Positions 1 to 9,227 of a DNA stretch of 64,000 nt are shown in pieces. The DNA comes from M3007 sp032115775 (lineage in GTDB: Bacteria > Bacteroidota > Bacteroidia > Chitinophagales > Saprospiraceae), in contig JAUMBL010000023.1 of assembly GCA_032115775.1 (NCBI GenBank), forward strand, positions 26,351 through 90,350, in the 5' to 3' direction. The translations under genes and the position numbers were made by a program. Each line of letters begins with the position of its first letter. Position 1 is the first letter of the stretch. The notes beneath the pieces are model-generated. The model was not told the origin of the DNA, searched no databases, and was given only the letters and a program-made list of their open reading frames with translations.

Positions 1-1
1 C

Positions 2-1192
2 GATAAGGTGGACAGTGAGGTGCCCTCCCCGGTCGCCGGCATCCTCGTCGAAATCCTGTTCAAGGAAAACGACGTCGTGGCCATCCACACGCCGATCGCG
101 GTGATCGAAACGGAGGCTGCCCAAGCGCAGCCCCTGGCATCCCCCGCTGTCAACCAACCCGCAACTGCCGCAACCCCGTCTGCTGCGCCGACGAAAACCG
201 AATCCGTGCCCTTCATCCCGGCGCAGGAACCGGTAAAAACCGGCGCCGGCGGCCGATTCTACTCTCCCCTGGTGCGTACCATCGCAAAAGCGGAGAATAT
301 CGGCCAGGCGGAACTGGATACCCTGCCGGGCAGCGGATTGGAAGGCCGCGTTACAAAAAAAGATATGCTGGCTTATGTGGACGCCCGCAAACAAGCCGCT
401 TCGTTCCTTTCGACGCCGCCACCCGCGCCGACTGCGCCGACGCCGGCACCTGCGCCGGCCGCGCCGGCAGTCAGCCTGTCCGGCAATATCGAGATCATCG
501 AAATGGATCGCATGCGCAAGCTCATCTCCGACCACATGGTGATGAGCAAGCACACCAGTCCGCACGTCACGTCTTTCGTGGAAGCCGACGTGACGGAGAT
601 CGTCAACTGGCGCAATCGCATCAAAGACGAGTTCAAGAAAAAACACGGCCAGAATCTAACCTTTACGCCCATCTTCATCGAAGCGATTGCAAAAGCGATC
701 CGCGATTTCCCGATGATCAATATTTCGGTGGACGGCAGCCGCATTATCCGCTACAAGGACGTGCATATCGGTATGGCGGCGGCATTGCCCAGCGGCAACC
801 TGATTGTGCCGGTTATCCGGCATGCCGACCAGCTCAACCTGGCCGGCCTTGCCAAACAGGTCAACGACCTGGCCGCCCGCGCCCGGGAAAATAAACTCAA
901 ACCTGAGGAAATCCAGGGCGGTACGTTCACGCTGACCAACGTCGGCACGTTCGGAAATGTAATGGGGACGCCCATCATCAACCAGCCGCAGGTCGCCATC
1001 ATGGCAACGGGCGCCATTCGCAAAAAACCGGCGGTGCTCGAAACGGAATACGGCGACGTGATCGCCGTGCGCCAGATGATGTTCCTCTCCATGTCTTACG
1101 ACCACCGGGTGGTGGACGGCAGCCTCGGCGGTTCGTTTATCCGCCGCGTTGCGGATTATCTGGAGCAGTTCGATTCGAAAAGAGCGATTTGA
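2..1192 (+). CDS. 2-oxoacid dehydrogenase complex E2 subunit (dihydrolipoamide acyltransferase), 5'-truncated by the window
   Basis: This is the acyltransferase core subunit of a pyruvate, 2-oxoglutarate or branched-chain 2-oxoacid dehydrogenase complex; it moves the acyl group from lipoyl-lysine to CoA in the cytoplasm. The frame is open from base 2 and begins inside the lipoyl domain at DKVDSEVPSP, where the lysine codon at 5-7 is the lipoylation site, so the true start lies upstream. An Ala/Pro linker follows, then an E3/E1-binding domain (about residues 85-122, SPLVRTIAKAENI), a second Ala/Pro linker, and the catalytic domain ending with the active-site motif H368-R-V-V-D-G. Substrate class cannot be decided from this subunit alone; the E1 genes are not in the window. 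Confidence 0.93.
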   Translation, partial: DKVDSEVPSPVAGILVEILFKENDVVAIHTPIAVIETEAAQAQPLASPAVNQPATAATPSAAPTKTESVPFIPAQEPVKTGAGGRFYSPLVRTIAKAENIGQAELDTLPGSGLEGRVTKKDMLAYVDARKQAASFLSTPPPAPTAPTPAPAPAAPAVSLSGNIEIIEMDRMRKLISDHMVMSKHTSPHVTSFVEADVTEIVNWRNRIKDEFKKKHGQNLTFTPIFIEAIAKAIRDFPMINISVDGSRIIRYKDVHIGMAAALPSGNLIVPVIRHADQLNLAGLAKQVNDLAARARENKLKPEEIQGGTFTLTNVGTFGNVMGTPIINQPQVAIMATGAIRKKPAVLETEYGDVIAVRQMMFLSMSYDHRVVDGSLGGSFIRRVADYLEQFDSKRAI

Positions 1193-1201
1193 TCGGCGAG
1201 G

Positions 1202-1352
1202 GTGTGTCACAAGTATTTCGCCGCCTCCAGCGGCGAAATAAAATAATGTTTGGTCGCTTGTTTTTTTTATTTTTTTAGAAAAAATCAAAAAAACAAGCGA
1301 CCAAACAAAACATTTTTTTGTTTAACGGATCGTTAACGGACTTGTGATACAC
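1202..1352. repeat. Family A palindromic element, copy 1
   Basis: A 151-bp nested palindrome lies between the convergent E2 and porW/sprE genes. Its ends are imperfect inverted repeats (GTGTGTCACAAG at 1202 and CTTGTGATACAC at 1341). Inside are a GC hairpin (1214-1224 with 1230-1240) and a long stem (1247-1275 with 1279-1307, one mismatch) with TAG at the loop. Copies 2 and 3 are at 45.8 and 51.6 kb. The flanks here are inverted relative to those copies while the loop is not. It could act as a bidirectional terminator or be a miniature transposable element; no target duplication is evident. Confidence 0.8.
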
Positions 1353-1369
1353 TCCCTATTATATAGGCG

Positions 1370-4219
1370 TCACTTCAAGTAATTCTCCTGGAAAAACTCA
1401 CGATACCCGTCCAGGGTACGGTTTTTCAAAATGCGGCGGTAGTTCTCCTGCGTGACCGCGAAGTACTCCTTGTTGTATTTCTTTCCTTTGCCCTCGCCGA
1501 GGAAATCCGGTTTGTCCTGTACTTCGTTGAAGTAGCGCATCGCCTGGTCTTTGGTATCGAACTTGCGGATCACGATGATCGGGGTATTGGTGTCCGTTCC
1601 GAGAAAGATATTGGAGATGCGCAGCTGCTCCGTGCGGTGAAATTCCCGGTTATAATCAGAGACCGACGATTTGAGGTCGTCCAGTTTGACGTCGCCGGCG
1701 ATGACGATCATGAAGTAGTGGAGTTTGTCGTCTTCGAGGGTGAACGCGTTGTCAATATCCTGGTTGTCGTCTTTTTTCTGAATTTCCTGTACTTCGAAGC
1801 CTTTGCAGGCCAGCAATCGGGCGATTTCCCGGGATCGCGTGGCTTCTGCGCTTTCCGGGTAGCGGGCGATCACCTCTGCCAGGGCTTTGCAGTACGCCTC
1901 GCCGCCCTCGAGATTGCCGGTACACAGGGCGCCCAGCAGGGTAAATTTGGGCATGAGTTCGTTGGTCGAGCCGTATTTTTTCGGCGCTTCCTGGCATCGG
2001 GCGAGCGCGTCTTTATAGCTACCTTTTTGGAAGAGCGCGAAGGTTTGTTCGTAGTAGAGGTTGAGTTCGCGTTCGCGTTCTTTGGTTGCGTTGAGGAAAT
2101 TCGGATCGGTGAGCGCGCGGGCGTACGGGCTGTTGGGGTGTTTCTGCGCCAGTTTGTCCAGGTAGTATTTTGCGCGCGGCGCATTTGCCAGGTCGGTGAA
2201 AGCCAGGTAGCAGTAGTACCAGGTTTCCTTTTCAAACTTATCCTTATCCGGGTAGCGCGTTTGCATCTCTTCCAGCGTGCCGGAGCATCGGCGGTTGTTT
2301 TGCAATTTGTCGCGGAAGAGCGTGCCCAAGTTGTACATGGCCTCGTAGGTAGCGGCGTGCAGGACTTCCAGTTCCGCTTCGCTGCGGGGGATATTTTGGA
2401 AGATATCGTTTAATTCTGCATCATTCAGACCGTCTGTTGCGGCGCTATCGGGTTTAGCGCCGCCCGCCTGTTCTTCTCCGGCGGCGCCCGCGCTGATACG
2501 GATGCTGCGGCGCCAGTTGTCCTCCAGTTGTCGTTCTCCCCAGAGTTTAGAAAAATCTTTTTTTCCTTTTTTGGTAAATGCGTCGTTGTAGAAATAGAAC
2601 GTAGAGGCTTTCACGCCGGCGCCGACGACGGGCGGCTGGTTTTTAGCCGGGCCTTCGGCGATTTTTTTCGCTGATTCTTCCGCCGCTTTGGCGGCTTCTT
2701 CTTCCCGTTTCTTTTTAATTTCCTTCGCCAGTTCTTTACGCGCGGCGGGATCCATGTAAAAAATACGGACGATGCTGTCGTTTTGCGCGATGCTTTGGAT
2801 CAGTCGGGCAATTTCGGTGAGGTTTTTGGCATAATTTTCCACCTGTTTGAAGCGCGGATCCAGTGCCGGCAGCACCGTCAGGGTGCTGTCGTAATACGCT
2901 TTTGCCAGTACGAAATCCTCTGTCTCAAAATAGAGATCGGCCAATTTCAGGTATGATTCGGCGCGTTGGTTGCTATTTCCCTGGTAGTAATCGAGCGATT
3001 GGCGCAGGTAGCCGATCGCGTCCGGCTTGAGGCCGTCTTTCAAAGCGATGCCGGCCATGACGTAATAAATCTGATCCCGGTATTCGAGATTTTTTTCGTC
3101 TTTGGCCATGCGTTCGAGGCGTTGGTTGGCCTCGGCGCTTTTGATTTTGCCGTTCGTCCAGCCTGCTTCAATTTGGTGCAGGCGGGCGTTGAATTCCATT
3201 TCATAAGTCGGCGCGCTTTTGAGCACCACTTCGAGGGCGTCATAAGCGGCTTCGAGGCGGCCGTCGCGTTCGTACAATTGTGCGAGGATATAGGCCAGGC
3301 GTGCTTTTTCCCGTTTTTTCCGGCTCAGGTTCATGGCTTCGGTCAGCGGGTCAATCGCATTGTCGTAGCGTTTTTGTTTCATCCACAGAAACGCTTCCGC
3401 CATGGCGAGGTCTTTTTCCAGCTCGGCCGGGAACCAGGGGTCTTCGCGCAATTCACGGAAGAGAAAATCCGCTTCGTCATAGTTTTCCCGTTCGATCAGG
3501 GTGCGGCCGAACCAGATCATAGCTTCCGGGTACGCAGCCGTTCGTTTTGCGCCGTTTTCGTAGGGATTCGTCGCGCCTACCGGCACGGCGGCGGCCTTCG
3601 GGTTTTTGGCCGCCTTTTTGGCTGCTTTTTCCTTGGCTTTGCGCTCGGCTTCTTTCTTTTTAGCCGCGGCTTTTTTCTTTTTTTGGGCAGACGTTTTTTT
3701 GCGTTTTTTGGACGATTTCTTCTTCTTTTTCTTTTTGGTGAGTTCTTTTTTCTTCTTTTTATTTATCTTAATGCTTTGTTTTCTTTTCGGATCGAACTCC
3801 TCTTTGATATAGCGGAAGGTGGACTCGGCGGTTTCGAAGTCGCGTTTGAGGAACTGCGATTGGCCCACGAGCGCGTAGCAGTCGTCCGTCCAGTCGCTGA
3901 CTCGGTGCAGCCCGATGGCTTTTGCGCTTTTGAGGATCACATTGTCCAAATCCGGGCGGGACGCCGTAGGATCTACGGCGGCATACGGATAGATTTCGAG
4001 TAGTTGGCTATAATTGTCCTTGTGCGCGCCCTCCAGTTTGTCCACCGTGAGGTTGAACAATTCATTGGCGTTAAACCAGTAATTGTACCGGGAGGTCAGG
4101 TTGTGGTAACCTTTTTTAAATTTGCTGGTTTCCTGGCCCTTTTTCTTAGTCGTTACGCAAGCGGCAACGGTGAGGCAGGCGCAGAGCAGGAAGAGTATCC
4201 GTATGTAGTTTCGCATCAT
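1370..4219 (-). CDS. porW: TPR lipoprotein of the PorW/SprE family (type IX secretion / gliding)
   Basis: About 949 aa. PorW/SprE proteins are TPR lipoproteins required for type IX secretion and gliding. I recognise the family from the region after the lipobox (YHNLTSRYNYWFNANELF, then a KDNY..LLEIYPY segment) and from the TPR-type helical repeats that follow. The start is the MMRNYIRILF codon pair at 4214-4219, because it places a signal peptide directly before the lipobox (TVAAC); the longer open frame up to 4399 lacks export features. An unusual lysine-rich tract occupies about residues 146-207 (3599-3784). The C-terminal third has no motif I can name. T9SS cargo encoded at 11.1-13.9 and 30.3-33.9 kb fits this role. 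Confidence 0.75.
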   Translation of the reverse strand: MMRNYIRILFLLCACLTVAACVTTKKKGQETSKFKKGYHNLTSRYNYWFNANELFNLTVDKLEGAHKDNYSQLLEIYPYAAVDPTASRPDLDNVILKSAKAIGLHRVSDWTDDCYALVGQSQFLKRDFETAESTFRYIKEEFDPKRKQSIKINKKKKKELTKKKKKKKSSKKRKKTSAQKKKKAAAKKKEAERKAKEKAAKKAAKNPKAAAVPVGATNPYENGAKRTAAYPEAMIWFGRTLIERENYDEADFLFRELREDPWFPAELEKDLAMAEAFLWMKQKRYDNAIDPLTEAMNLSRKKREKARLAYILAQLYERDGRLEAAYDALEVVLKSAPTYEMEFNARLHQIEAGWTNGKIKSAEANQRLERMAKDEKNLEYRDQIYYVMAGIALKDGLKPDAIGYLRQSLDYYQGNSNQRAESYLKLADLYFETEDFVLAKAYYDSTLTVLPALDPRFKQVENYAKNLTEIARLIQSIAQNDSIVRIFYMDPAARKELAKEIKKKREEEAAKAAEESAKKIAEGPAKNQPPVVGAGVKASTFYFYNDAFTKKGKKDFSKLWGERQLEDNWRRSIRISAGAAGEEQAGGAKPDSAATDGLNDAELNDIFQNIPRSEAELEVLHAATYEAMYNLGTLFRDKLQNNRRCSGTLEEMQTRYPDKDKFEKETWYYCYLAFTDLANAPRAKYYLDKLAQKHPNSPYARALTDPNFLNATKERERELNLYYEQTFALFQKGSYKDALARCQEAPKKYGSTNELMPKFTLLGALCTGNLEGGEAYCKALAEVIARYPESAEATRSREIARLLACKGFEVQEIQKKDDNQDIDNAFTLEDDKLHYFMIVIAGDVKLDDLKSSVSDYNREFHRTEQLRISNIFLGTDTNTPIIVIRKFDTKDQAMRYFNEVQDKPDFLGEGKGKKYNKEYFAVTQENYRRILKNRTLDGYREFFQENYLK

Positions 4220-4448
4220 CAAGAAATAGGTGAAATTGGCGCGCCCAGAAGGCAAAAGGTTGTTTGTGCTGGATTTTTTAACAAAAAATAAATTAAAGAC
4301 GCCACATTTACCCCAACTTTGCGTTTTAATCCGCACAGCGCTATACTGCGCGTCGCCAGGTTTTATGCACGACTTTCGTTCGGATTCTTCTACAATCAAA
4401 TCATATTAGTCAAAAAAATCAAACGAATCACAGTATAAAGGAAAGGGG

Positions 4449-5408
4449 ATGCAAAAATATTTCGTTTTTGTCAAAAAATTCATAAATCTGTTCCGGCGGG
4501 GCGGCGATGACGACCGGCCCCTGATGGAAAAGCTGCGCGACAAGTACCGCCTGGTTATCCTGAACGACGAGACGTTTGAGGAGATGACCTCGCTGCGTTT
4601 GTCTCCGCTCAACGTATATACCTTTCTCAGTTCGCTCATTGTGGGTACGGCGTTTATCGTCGTGCTCCTGATTGTTTACACGCCGCTCAAGCAGTATATT
4701 CCCGGGTACGGCGATTTTCAGCGCAACAGCGAAATTGCGGCGCTGACCTCTAAGGTGCGGGATTTGGAGCAGGAAATGGAAGCGCACCGTCGCTACAACG
4801 ACAATATGCGCAAGATTCTGCTGGGCGATTTATCGGATATGGGGAAAGAATCCGTTGCGCGCCCCGACACTACCGAGTCGGGCGGGAAAAAGGCGGCGCA
4901 AAACGGGTCGGAACCGGTAGCCCGGATTGCGGAGGACGAGCGCCTGCGCGCTGCCGTGGAACGCGGAACCCTGACGAACCCCAGCGCGGAAAGGGCGGCG
5001 CTCAAATCGGCCGGCCCCGGAGAAATCCCCCTGGAGCAGCTGTTTTTCATGCCGCCGGTTTCCGGCGACCTGACCGCCGGATTCGATCCTTCCAAAGAAC
5101 ATTACGGCGTGGATGTGGCCGCCCCGCGCAATACCGCCGTAAAAGCTGCGGCAGACGGCGTGGTTATTTCTTCGGGCTACACCGTGGAGACCGGCTACAA
5201 TATCGCTATTCAGCACCCGAATAACGTGGTGACGATGTACAAGCACAACTCGGTGTTGCTGAAAAAGGCCGGCAGCGCGGTGAAAGCCGGCGAAGCGGTC
5301 GCCATTATCGGCAATTCCGGCGAAACGACCTCCGGCCCGCACCTGCACTTCGAACTCTGGTACAAGGGCCGGGCGGTGAATCCCAACGATTATATCAACT
5401 TTAACTGA
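4449..5408 (+). CDS. M23-family peptidoglycan endopeptidase, membrane anchored
   Basis: 319 aa. An N-terminal cytoplasmic segment is followed by one transmembrane helix (about residues 58-78), a coiled-coil stretch (about 95-120) and a C-terminal M23/LytM domain (about 205-315). Zinc-site motifs are present: HYGVD for the HxxxD ligand pair and HLHFE for the HxH motif. The likely role is cell-wall remodelling or division-related hydrolysis on the periplasmic face. It is divergent from porW/sprE with a 229-bp gap, and a membrane protein gene starts 5 bp downstream, so 4449-6963 probably forms one operon. M23 homologues that lack activity exist, but the visible ligands argue for an active enzyme. 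Confidence 0.88.
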   Translation: MQKYFVFVKKFINLFRRGGDDDRPLMEKLRDKYRLVILNDETFEEMTSLRLSPLNVYTFLSSLIVGTAFIVVLLIVYTPLKQYIPGYGDFQRNSEIAALTSKVRDLEQEMEAHRRYNDNMRKILLGDLSDMGKESVARPDTTESGGKKAAQNGSEPVARIAEDERLRAAVERGTLTNPSAERAALKSAGPGEIPLEQLFFMPPVSGDLTAGFDPSKEHYGVDVAAPRNTAVKAAADGVVISSGYTVETGYNIAIQHPNNVVTMYKHNSVLLKKAGSAVKAGEAVAIIGNSGETTSGPHLHFELWYKGRAVNPNDYINFN

Positions 5409-5413
5409 CGCAC

Positions 5414-6469
5414 ATGACCAACGGCGCCTTCAAAAAGGCCGCGCGCCTGCTCTTTTTTTTAGCTTTCGGCCTGACGATCCTCGCGCTGGTCTTTCGCAGC
5501 CAAAATGCCGCTTACCACGAGCAGTGCCGGCTCGACGGTATTCCGGACGCGCAATGCAGCCTATGGGATAAACTCTGGAACGATTTTTCCAGCGTGCATC
5601 CGGGCTGGATGTTTTTAGTCGGCGTCGCGTTCACGCTGAGTAATATGTTCCGCGCCTGGCGCTGGCAGATGCTGCTCCGCCCGATGGGGCACAAGGCGAC
5701 GTTCGCCAACAGTTTCCTGACGATCCTGCTCGGCTATTTTGCCAACCTGGGCTTCCCGCGCATGGGCGAAGTGGTGCGCGCCGGCTCGCTGGCCCGCTAT
5801 GAACGCATTCCCGTCCAAAAGGTGATGGGCACGCTGGTAGTGGATCGGCTGATGGATTTTATCTGCCTCGGACTGGTGGTCGGGCTGGCATTTATTTTTG
5901 AAGCCGATACGCTCTGGGCTTTTATCAACCGCAACCGGCAGCCGGAGCGTGGCAGCATCCTGAACAGTTTTCCGGTGATGGCGGCCGGCACCGTGCTCGC
6001 ACTCGGGGGTGTTTTGGCTTATTTGTTCCGCCGTCGCCTGATGCAGCTTCCCCTGGCAAGGCGCGTCACCACGCTCGTCGAAGGCTTCTGGGAGGGGCTG
6101 CGCAGCGTTTTCCGGCTGGAAAAGACCGGCGTTTTTCTGTTGTTGTCGGTCGGTATTTGGGTTATGTTTTACCTGCAATGCCTGTTTAACCTGAAGGCTT
6201 TTCCACCCACGGCTCAGTTGTCCGCCGGCGCGGCGCTCATGGTATTCGTATTCGGTACCCTGGGCTTCGTGGCGCCCTCGCCGGGCGGCATGGGCACTTT
6301 TCACGCGTTGGTAATCGCCGGATTGGCGCTGTACAGTATTGGCGGCGCGGATGCGTTTTCGTATGCTAATATCGCTTTTTTTGCCATTCAAATTTTTTAT
6401 AACATTGCGGCGGGCATCCTCGCATTGGCGCTACTGCCCGTCCTCAACCGGAAAGTCTCGCAAACATGA
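5414..6469 (+). CDS. Flippase-like integral membrane protein (UPF0104 / LPG-synthase transmembrane family)
   Basis: 351 aa with about eight hydrophobic helices. The family signature region is visible: LLGYFANLGFPRMGEVVRAG, then RIPVQKVMGTLVVDRLMD, and the glycine/proline segment GFVAPSPGGMGTFHALV near the end. These proteins resemble the membrane half of lysylphosphatidylglycerol synthase, without its catalytic C-terminal domain, and are thought to move lipid-linked substrates. The substrate here is unknown. The gene starts 5 bp after the M23 gene and its last four bases overlap rfaE2 (ATGA), so translational coupling is likely and an envelope role is probable. Confidence 0.8.
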   Translation: MTNGAFKKAARLLFFLAFGLTILALVFRSQNAAYHEQCRLDGIPDAQCSLWDKLWNDFSSVHPGWMFLVGVAFTLSNMFRAWRWQMLLRPMGHKATFANSFLTILLGYFANLGFPRMGEVVRAGSLARYERIPVQKVMGTLVVDRLMDFICLGLVVGLAFIFEADTLWAFINRNRQPERGSILNSFPVMAAGTVLALGGVLAYLFRRRLMQLPLARRVTTLVEGFWEGLRSVFRLEKTGVFLLLSVGIWVMFYLQCLFNLKAFPPTAQLSAGAALMVFVFGTLGFVAPSPGGMGTFHALVIAGLALYSIGGADAFSYANIAFFAIQIFYNIAAGILALALLPVLNRKVSQT

Positions 6470-6963
6470 CCGCTTTCGCGCGCATTCAAGCCAAAATATA
6501 TACCCACGATTCCATCGCCCGCCAGGCCGAGGCTTGGCGCACCGCGGGCAAACGCATCGTTTTTACCAACGGATGTTTCGATCTGTTGCACTACGGTCAC
6601 CTGCACTACCTGGCGGAGGCGGCCGATTTGGCGGACTGCCTGGTTGTCGGCCTCAACAGCGCGGATTCAGTGCGCCGGCTTAAAGGCCCGCATCGGCCTA
6701 TTAACGATGAAATCACGCGCCTGCACGCGCTGGCGGCTATGGAATTTGTGGCCGGCGTGGTCGTTTTTGACGAGGATACACCCCTGCAACTCATCGGGTG
6801 CGTGCAGCCGGATGTACTGGTGAAAGGCGGTGACTGGCGTCCGGAGCAGATCGTCGGGGCGGATCTGGTGCTGGCTCGGGGCGGCAAGGTGCTGAGCCTG
6901 CCTTTTGTGGACGGCTATTCGACCACGGCCATCGAACGGAGGATTTTGGCCGCCGGAACCTGA
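6466..6963 (+). CDS. rfaE2: D-glycero-beta-D-manno-heptose 1-phosphate adenylyltransferase
   Basis: 165 aa, the length of a stand-alone nucleotidyltransferase domain of the HldE C-terminal type. The nucleotide-binding motif FTNGCFDLLHYGHLHYL (HxGH) lies at about residues 29-45, followed by GLNSADSVRRLKGPHRPIN and the late motif GYSTTAIERRI. It transfers AMP to heptose-1-phosphate to make the ADP-heptose used in lipopolysaccharide core. In Bacteroidota the kinase and transferase are often separate genes; the kinase partner is not seen here. It overlaps the preceding gene by four bases. lptB and kdsD elsewhere in the window belong to the same broad LPS pathway. Confidence 0.92.
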   Translation: MTAFARIQAKIYTHDSIARQAEAWRTAGKRIVFTNGCFDLLHYGHLHYLAEAADLADCLVVGLNSADSVRRLKGPHRPINDEITRLHALAAMEFVAGVVVFDEDTPLQLIGCVQPDVLVKGGDWRPEQIVGADLVLARGGKVLSLPFVDGYSTTAIERRILAAGT

Positions 6964-7053
6964 CCGCATTGCATTCGGGATGCGCGGATAATGTTATTTG
7001 CGTTAATATTGTCTAAACGTTTTTTAACTCCATGCCTTTTCACCCCCCTTTTC

Positions 7054-7061
7054 TAACTTTG
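7054..7061 (+). promoter_or_regulatory. Bacteroidota-type -7 box (TAACTTTG)
   Basis: TAACTTTG matches the TAnnTTTG consensus of the Bacteroidota primary sigma factor. It lies 177 bp before the PPIase start. A weaker candidate (AATCTTTG, just upstream of 7222) sits nearer the gene, so which one is used is open. The intervening leader carries a spaced 10-bp inverted repeat (GCGGATTATT at 7061, AATAATCCGC at 7172). Confidence 0.45.
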
Positions 7062-7238
7062 CGGATTATTTTTTAAAAAAAAGCAGCTGTTGATCCGGAT
7101 AAATATACCCGAAAGGTCTGTATTATGCCGAGTAAACCAGTTTTCATAAATTAAAAAACGGCGAAAAACGGCGAATAATCCGCTTTGCAAGTCGGATTCA
7201 AAACTACGCAATCTTTGCGCCGGAAAAAGAAAATCAAT

Positions 7239-9227
7239 ATGTCCCACATGTTCAAACAATCCATTGCCCTGTTCGCCGGAATCCTGCTGAGCGCCGGCGT
7301 CGCCTTTAGTCAGAACGACGATCCGGTGCTCTTTACCGTGCAAAATACGCCGGTGCACGTGTCGGAATTCCGCTACATCTATTCCAAAACGAACCAGGAT
7401 AAGGCCGATTTTTCCCGGGCTTCGCTGGAGGAATACCTGAATCTGTATATCAATTTTAAATTGAAGGTGCAAAAAGCCCGCGATTTGCAACTGGATACGA
7501 TACCGGATACCAAAAGCGAACTCGAAGGATACCGCCGCCAACTGGCAAATTCGTACCTCGTGGATAAAGAGGTGACGGAAAAACTGGTGCAGGAAACCTA
7601 CCAACACCTCACGCAAGACGTGGATATCAGCTATCTTTTGGTGAACTTAGACCGCGCCGCGCCGGCGTCCGACACCGCCGCCGCCTACGAACGCGCGATG
7701 CGTTTGCTGGCACAGCTCCGCGCCGGCACGCCGTTCGACCAACTGGCGGCCGACAGCTCGGACGACCGCTCTGCGCGGGACAACCGGGGCCGACTCGGCT
7801 ATGTCACCGCCATGTTTCCAGATGGATTTTACGAAATGGAAAAAGCCGTTTATACAGCCAAACCCGGCAGCATCATCGGCCCGGTTCGCTCGCCCTCCGG
7901 GTATAATCTTATCCAGGTACACGATTTTCGCCCCGCCCGCGGCGAAGTCGAGGTCGGCCATATCCTGGCGCGCAAAGGCGAGACGCCCGAAAAAGCGGCA
8001 GCTGCAAAAATGCGGATTGACAGCGCGTATGCCGCCCTGCAGGCCGGCCTGAACTGGGAACAGGCCTGCACGCAATTCTCGGAAGACGGCGGCACCGCCG
8101 CGAAATCGGGTTATATCGGATTTTTTGGCATTAATCGCTATCAGAAAAATTTTGAAGACGCCGCTTTCGGATTGAAAAAAGACGGCGATTATTCCGAACC
8201 GGTGGAAACAGCCGTCGGCTGGCATATCATCCGTCGGGTCAGCCGCCGCCCCATCAGTACCTTCGACGATATGAAACGCCCGCTCGCAGAGCGCGTAAAA
8301 CGCGACAGCCGCAACGAAATCGCCAAACAGGCCATGATCGGCCGCATCAAAAAAGAAGCGGGGTTTCAGGAAAATGCACAAGTGTTGACGAACTGGATCG
8401 CCGTGCAGGAAGACAGCGTTTTTCATACCTTCCGCTGGAAACCGAATCCAGACGCGCCGCAGGACGTACTCCTGCGCTTCGGCTCTGGGAAAACGTACAC
8501 GCTCGCCGACTTCGAGCAGTATTGCTCCCGTGCGGGCCGCGAACGCATGCGCGGAAAAGGGTTCCCGGTGGAAGAAACGGCGAACAGCCTGTATAAAACG
8601 TGGTCGGAGGATTGCGCCATGCAGTATGAAGAAACCCAACTCGAAAAAAAATACCCCGAATTCCGCTCGCTGATGCGCGAGTACGAGGAGGGCATCATGC
8701 TGTTCGAAGCGGCTAAACGCCTGGTTTGGGATCGCGCAAACACGGATTCTACCGGTCTGGAAGCGTATTATAATACGACCCTCAAAGGCAAATACAAGTG
8801 GGATGAGCGCGCCCGCGTCGGTTTCTACACGGTTAAATCAGATAATCCCAAGGTGTGGAAAAAAGTCTATGACATGGCCGCTAAAAAATCGGCCGCCGAG
8901 GTGCAGAAAAAATTTAATAAAAAAGCCGATAATGAGGTTGTGGCGGTGCTGGAGAAAACGTACGAAAAAGGGAAAAACAAGGAATTGGAAAACCTCTGGC
9001 GAAACGGCGCCATGAGTGAACCCAAAACGGACGCAGGAACCAAAACGACCTCCTTCCTGAAAGTCCAGGAAATGATTCCGCCAGGCCCTAAAGAACTCAA
9101 CGAGGCTCGCGGATATGCAGTAGCCGATTACCAGGATTATCTTGAAAAGCGATGGGTGGAAGACCTCCGCAAAGAATACAAGGTGACGCTGAATCAACCG
9201 GTTTTTGATGCGCTGGTCAAAAAATAA
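7239..9227 (+). CDS. Periplasmic peptidylprolyl isomerase with two parvulin domains (PpiC/SurA-like)
   Basis: About 662 aa. I chose the ATG at 7239 (MSHMFKQSIALFAG) because it begins a signal peptide ending near SAGVAFSQ; the upstream in-frame codons have no export character. After an N-terminal helical region come two tandem rotamase domains, about residues 120-230 and 235-340, each with the G-x-LG/GFFG and late GWHIIRV/GYNLIQV strands of parvulins. The C-terminal half is helical and lysine-rich with no named domain. The likely role is a chaperone for outer-membrane or secreted proteins. The 3' end overlaps the next gene by 20 bp. Confidence 0.87.
   Translation: MSHMFKQSIALFAGILLSAGVAFSQNDDPVLFTVQNTPVHVSEFRYIYSKTNQDKADFSRASLEEYLNLYINFKLKVQKARDLQLDTIPDTKSELEGYRRQLANSYLVDKEVTEKLVQETYQHLTQDVDISYLLVNLDRAAPASDTAAAYERAMRLLAQLRAGTPFDQLAADSSDDRSARDNRGRLGYVTAMFPDGFYEMEKAVYTAKPGSIIGPVRSPSGYNLIQVHDFRPARGEVEVGHILARKGETPEKAAAAKMRIDSAYAALQAGLNWEQACTQFSEDGGTAAKSGYIGFFGINRYQKNFEDAAFGLKKDGDYSEPVETAVGWHIIRRVSRRPISTFDDMKRPLAERVKRDSRNEIAKQAMIGRIKKEAGFQENAQVLTNWIAVQEDSVFHTFRWKPNPDAPQDVLLRFGSGKTYTLADFEQYCSRAGRERMRGKGFPVEETANSLYKTWSEDCAMQYEETQLEKKYPEFRSLMREYEEGIMLFEAAKRLVWDRANTDSTGLEAYYNTTLKGKYKWDERARVGFYTVKSDNPKVWKKVYDMAAKKSAAEVQKKFNKKADNEVVAVLEKTYEKGKNKELENLWRNGAMSEPKTDAGTKTTSFLKVQEMIPPGPKELNEARGYAVADYQDYLEKRWVEDLRKEYKVTLNQPVFDALVKK

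Noticed and set aside
2966..4003. 345-codon open frame opposite porW/sprE, with Phe/Leu-rich runs
   Set aside because: The hydrophobic runs are the complement of the lysine-rich tract and do not form regular membrane helices.
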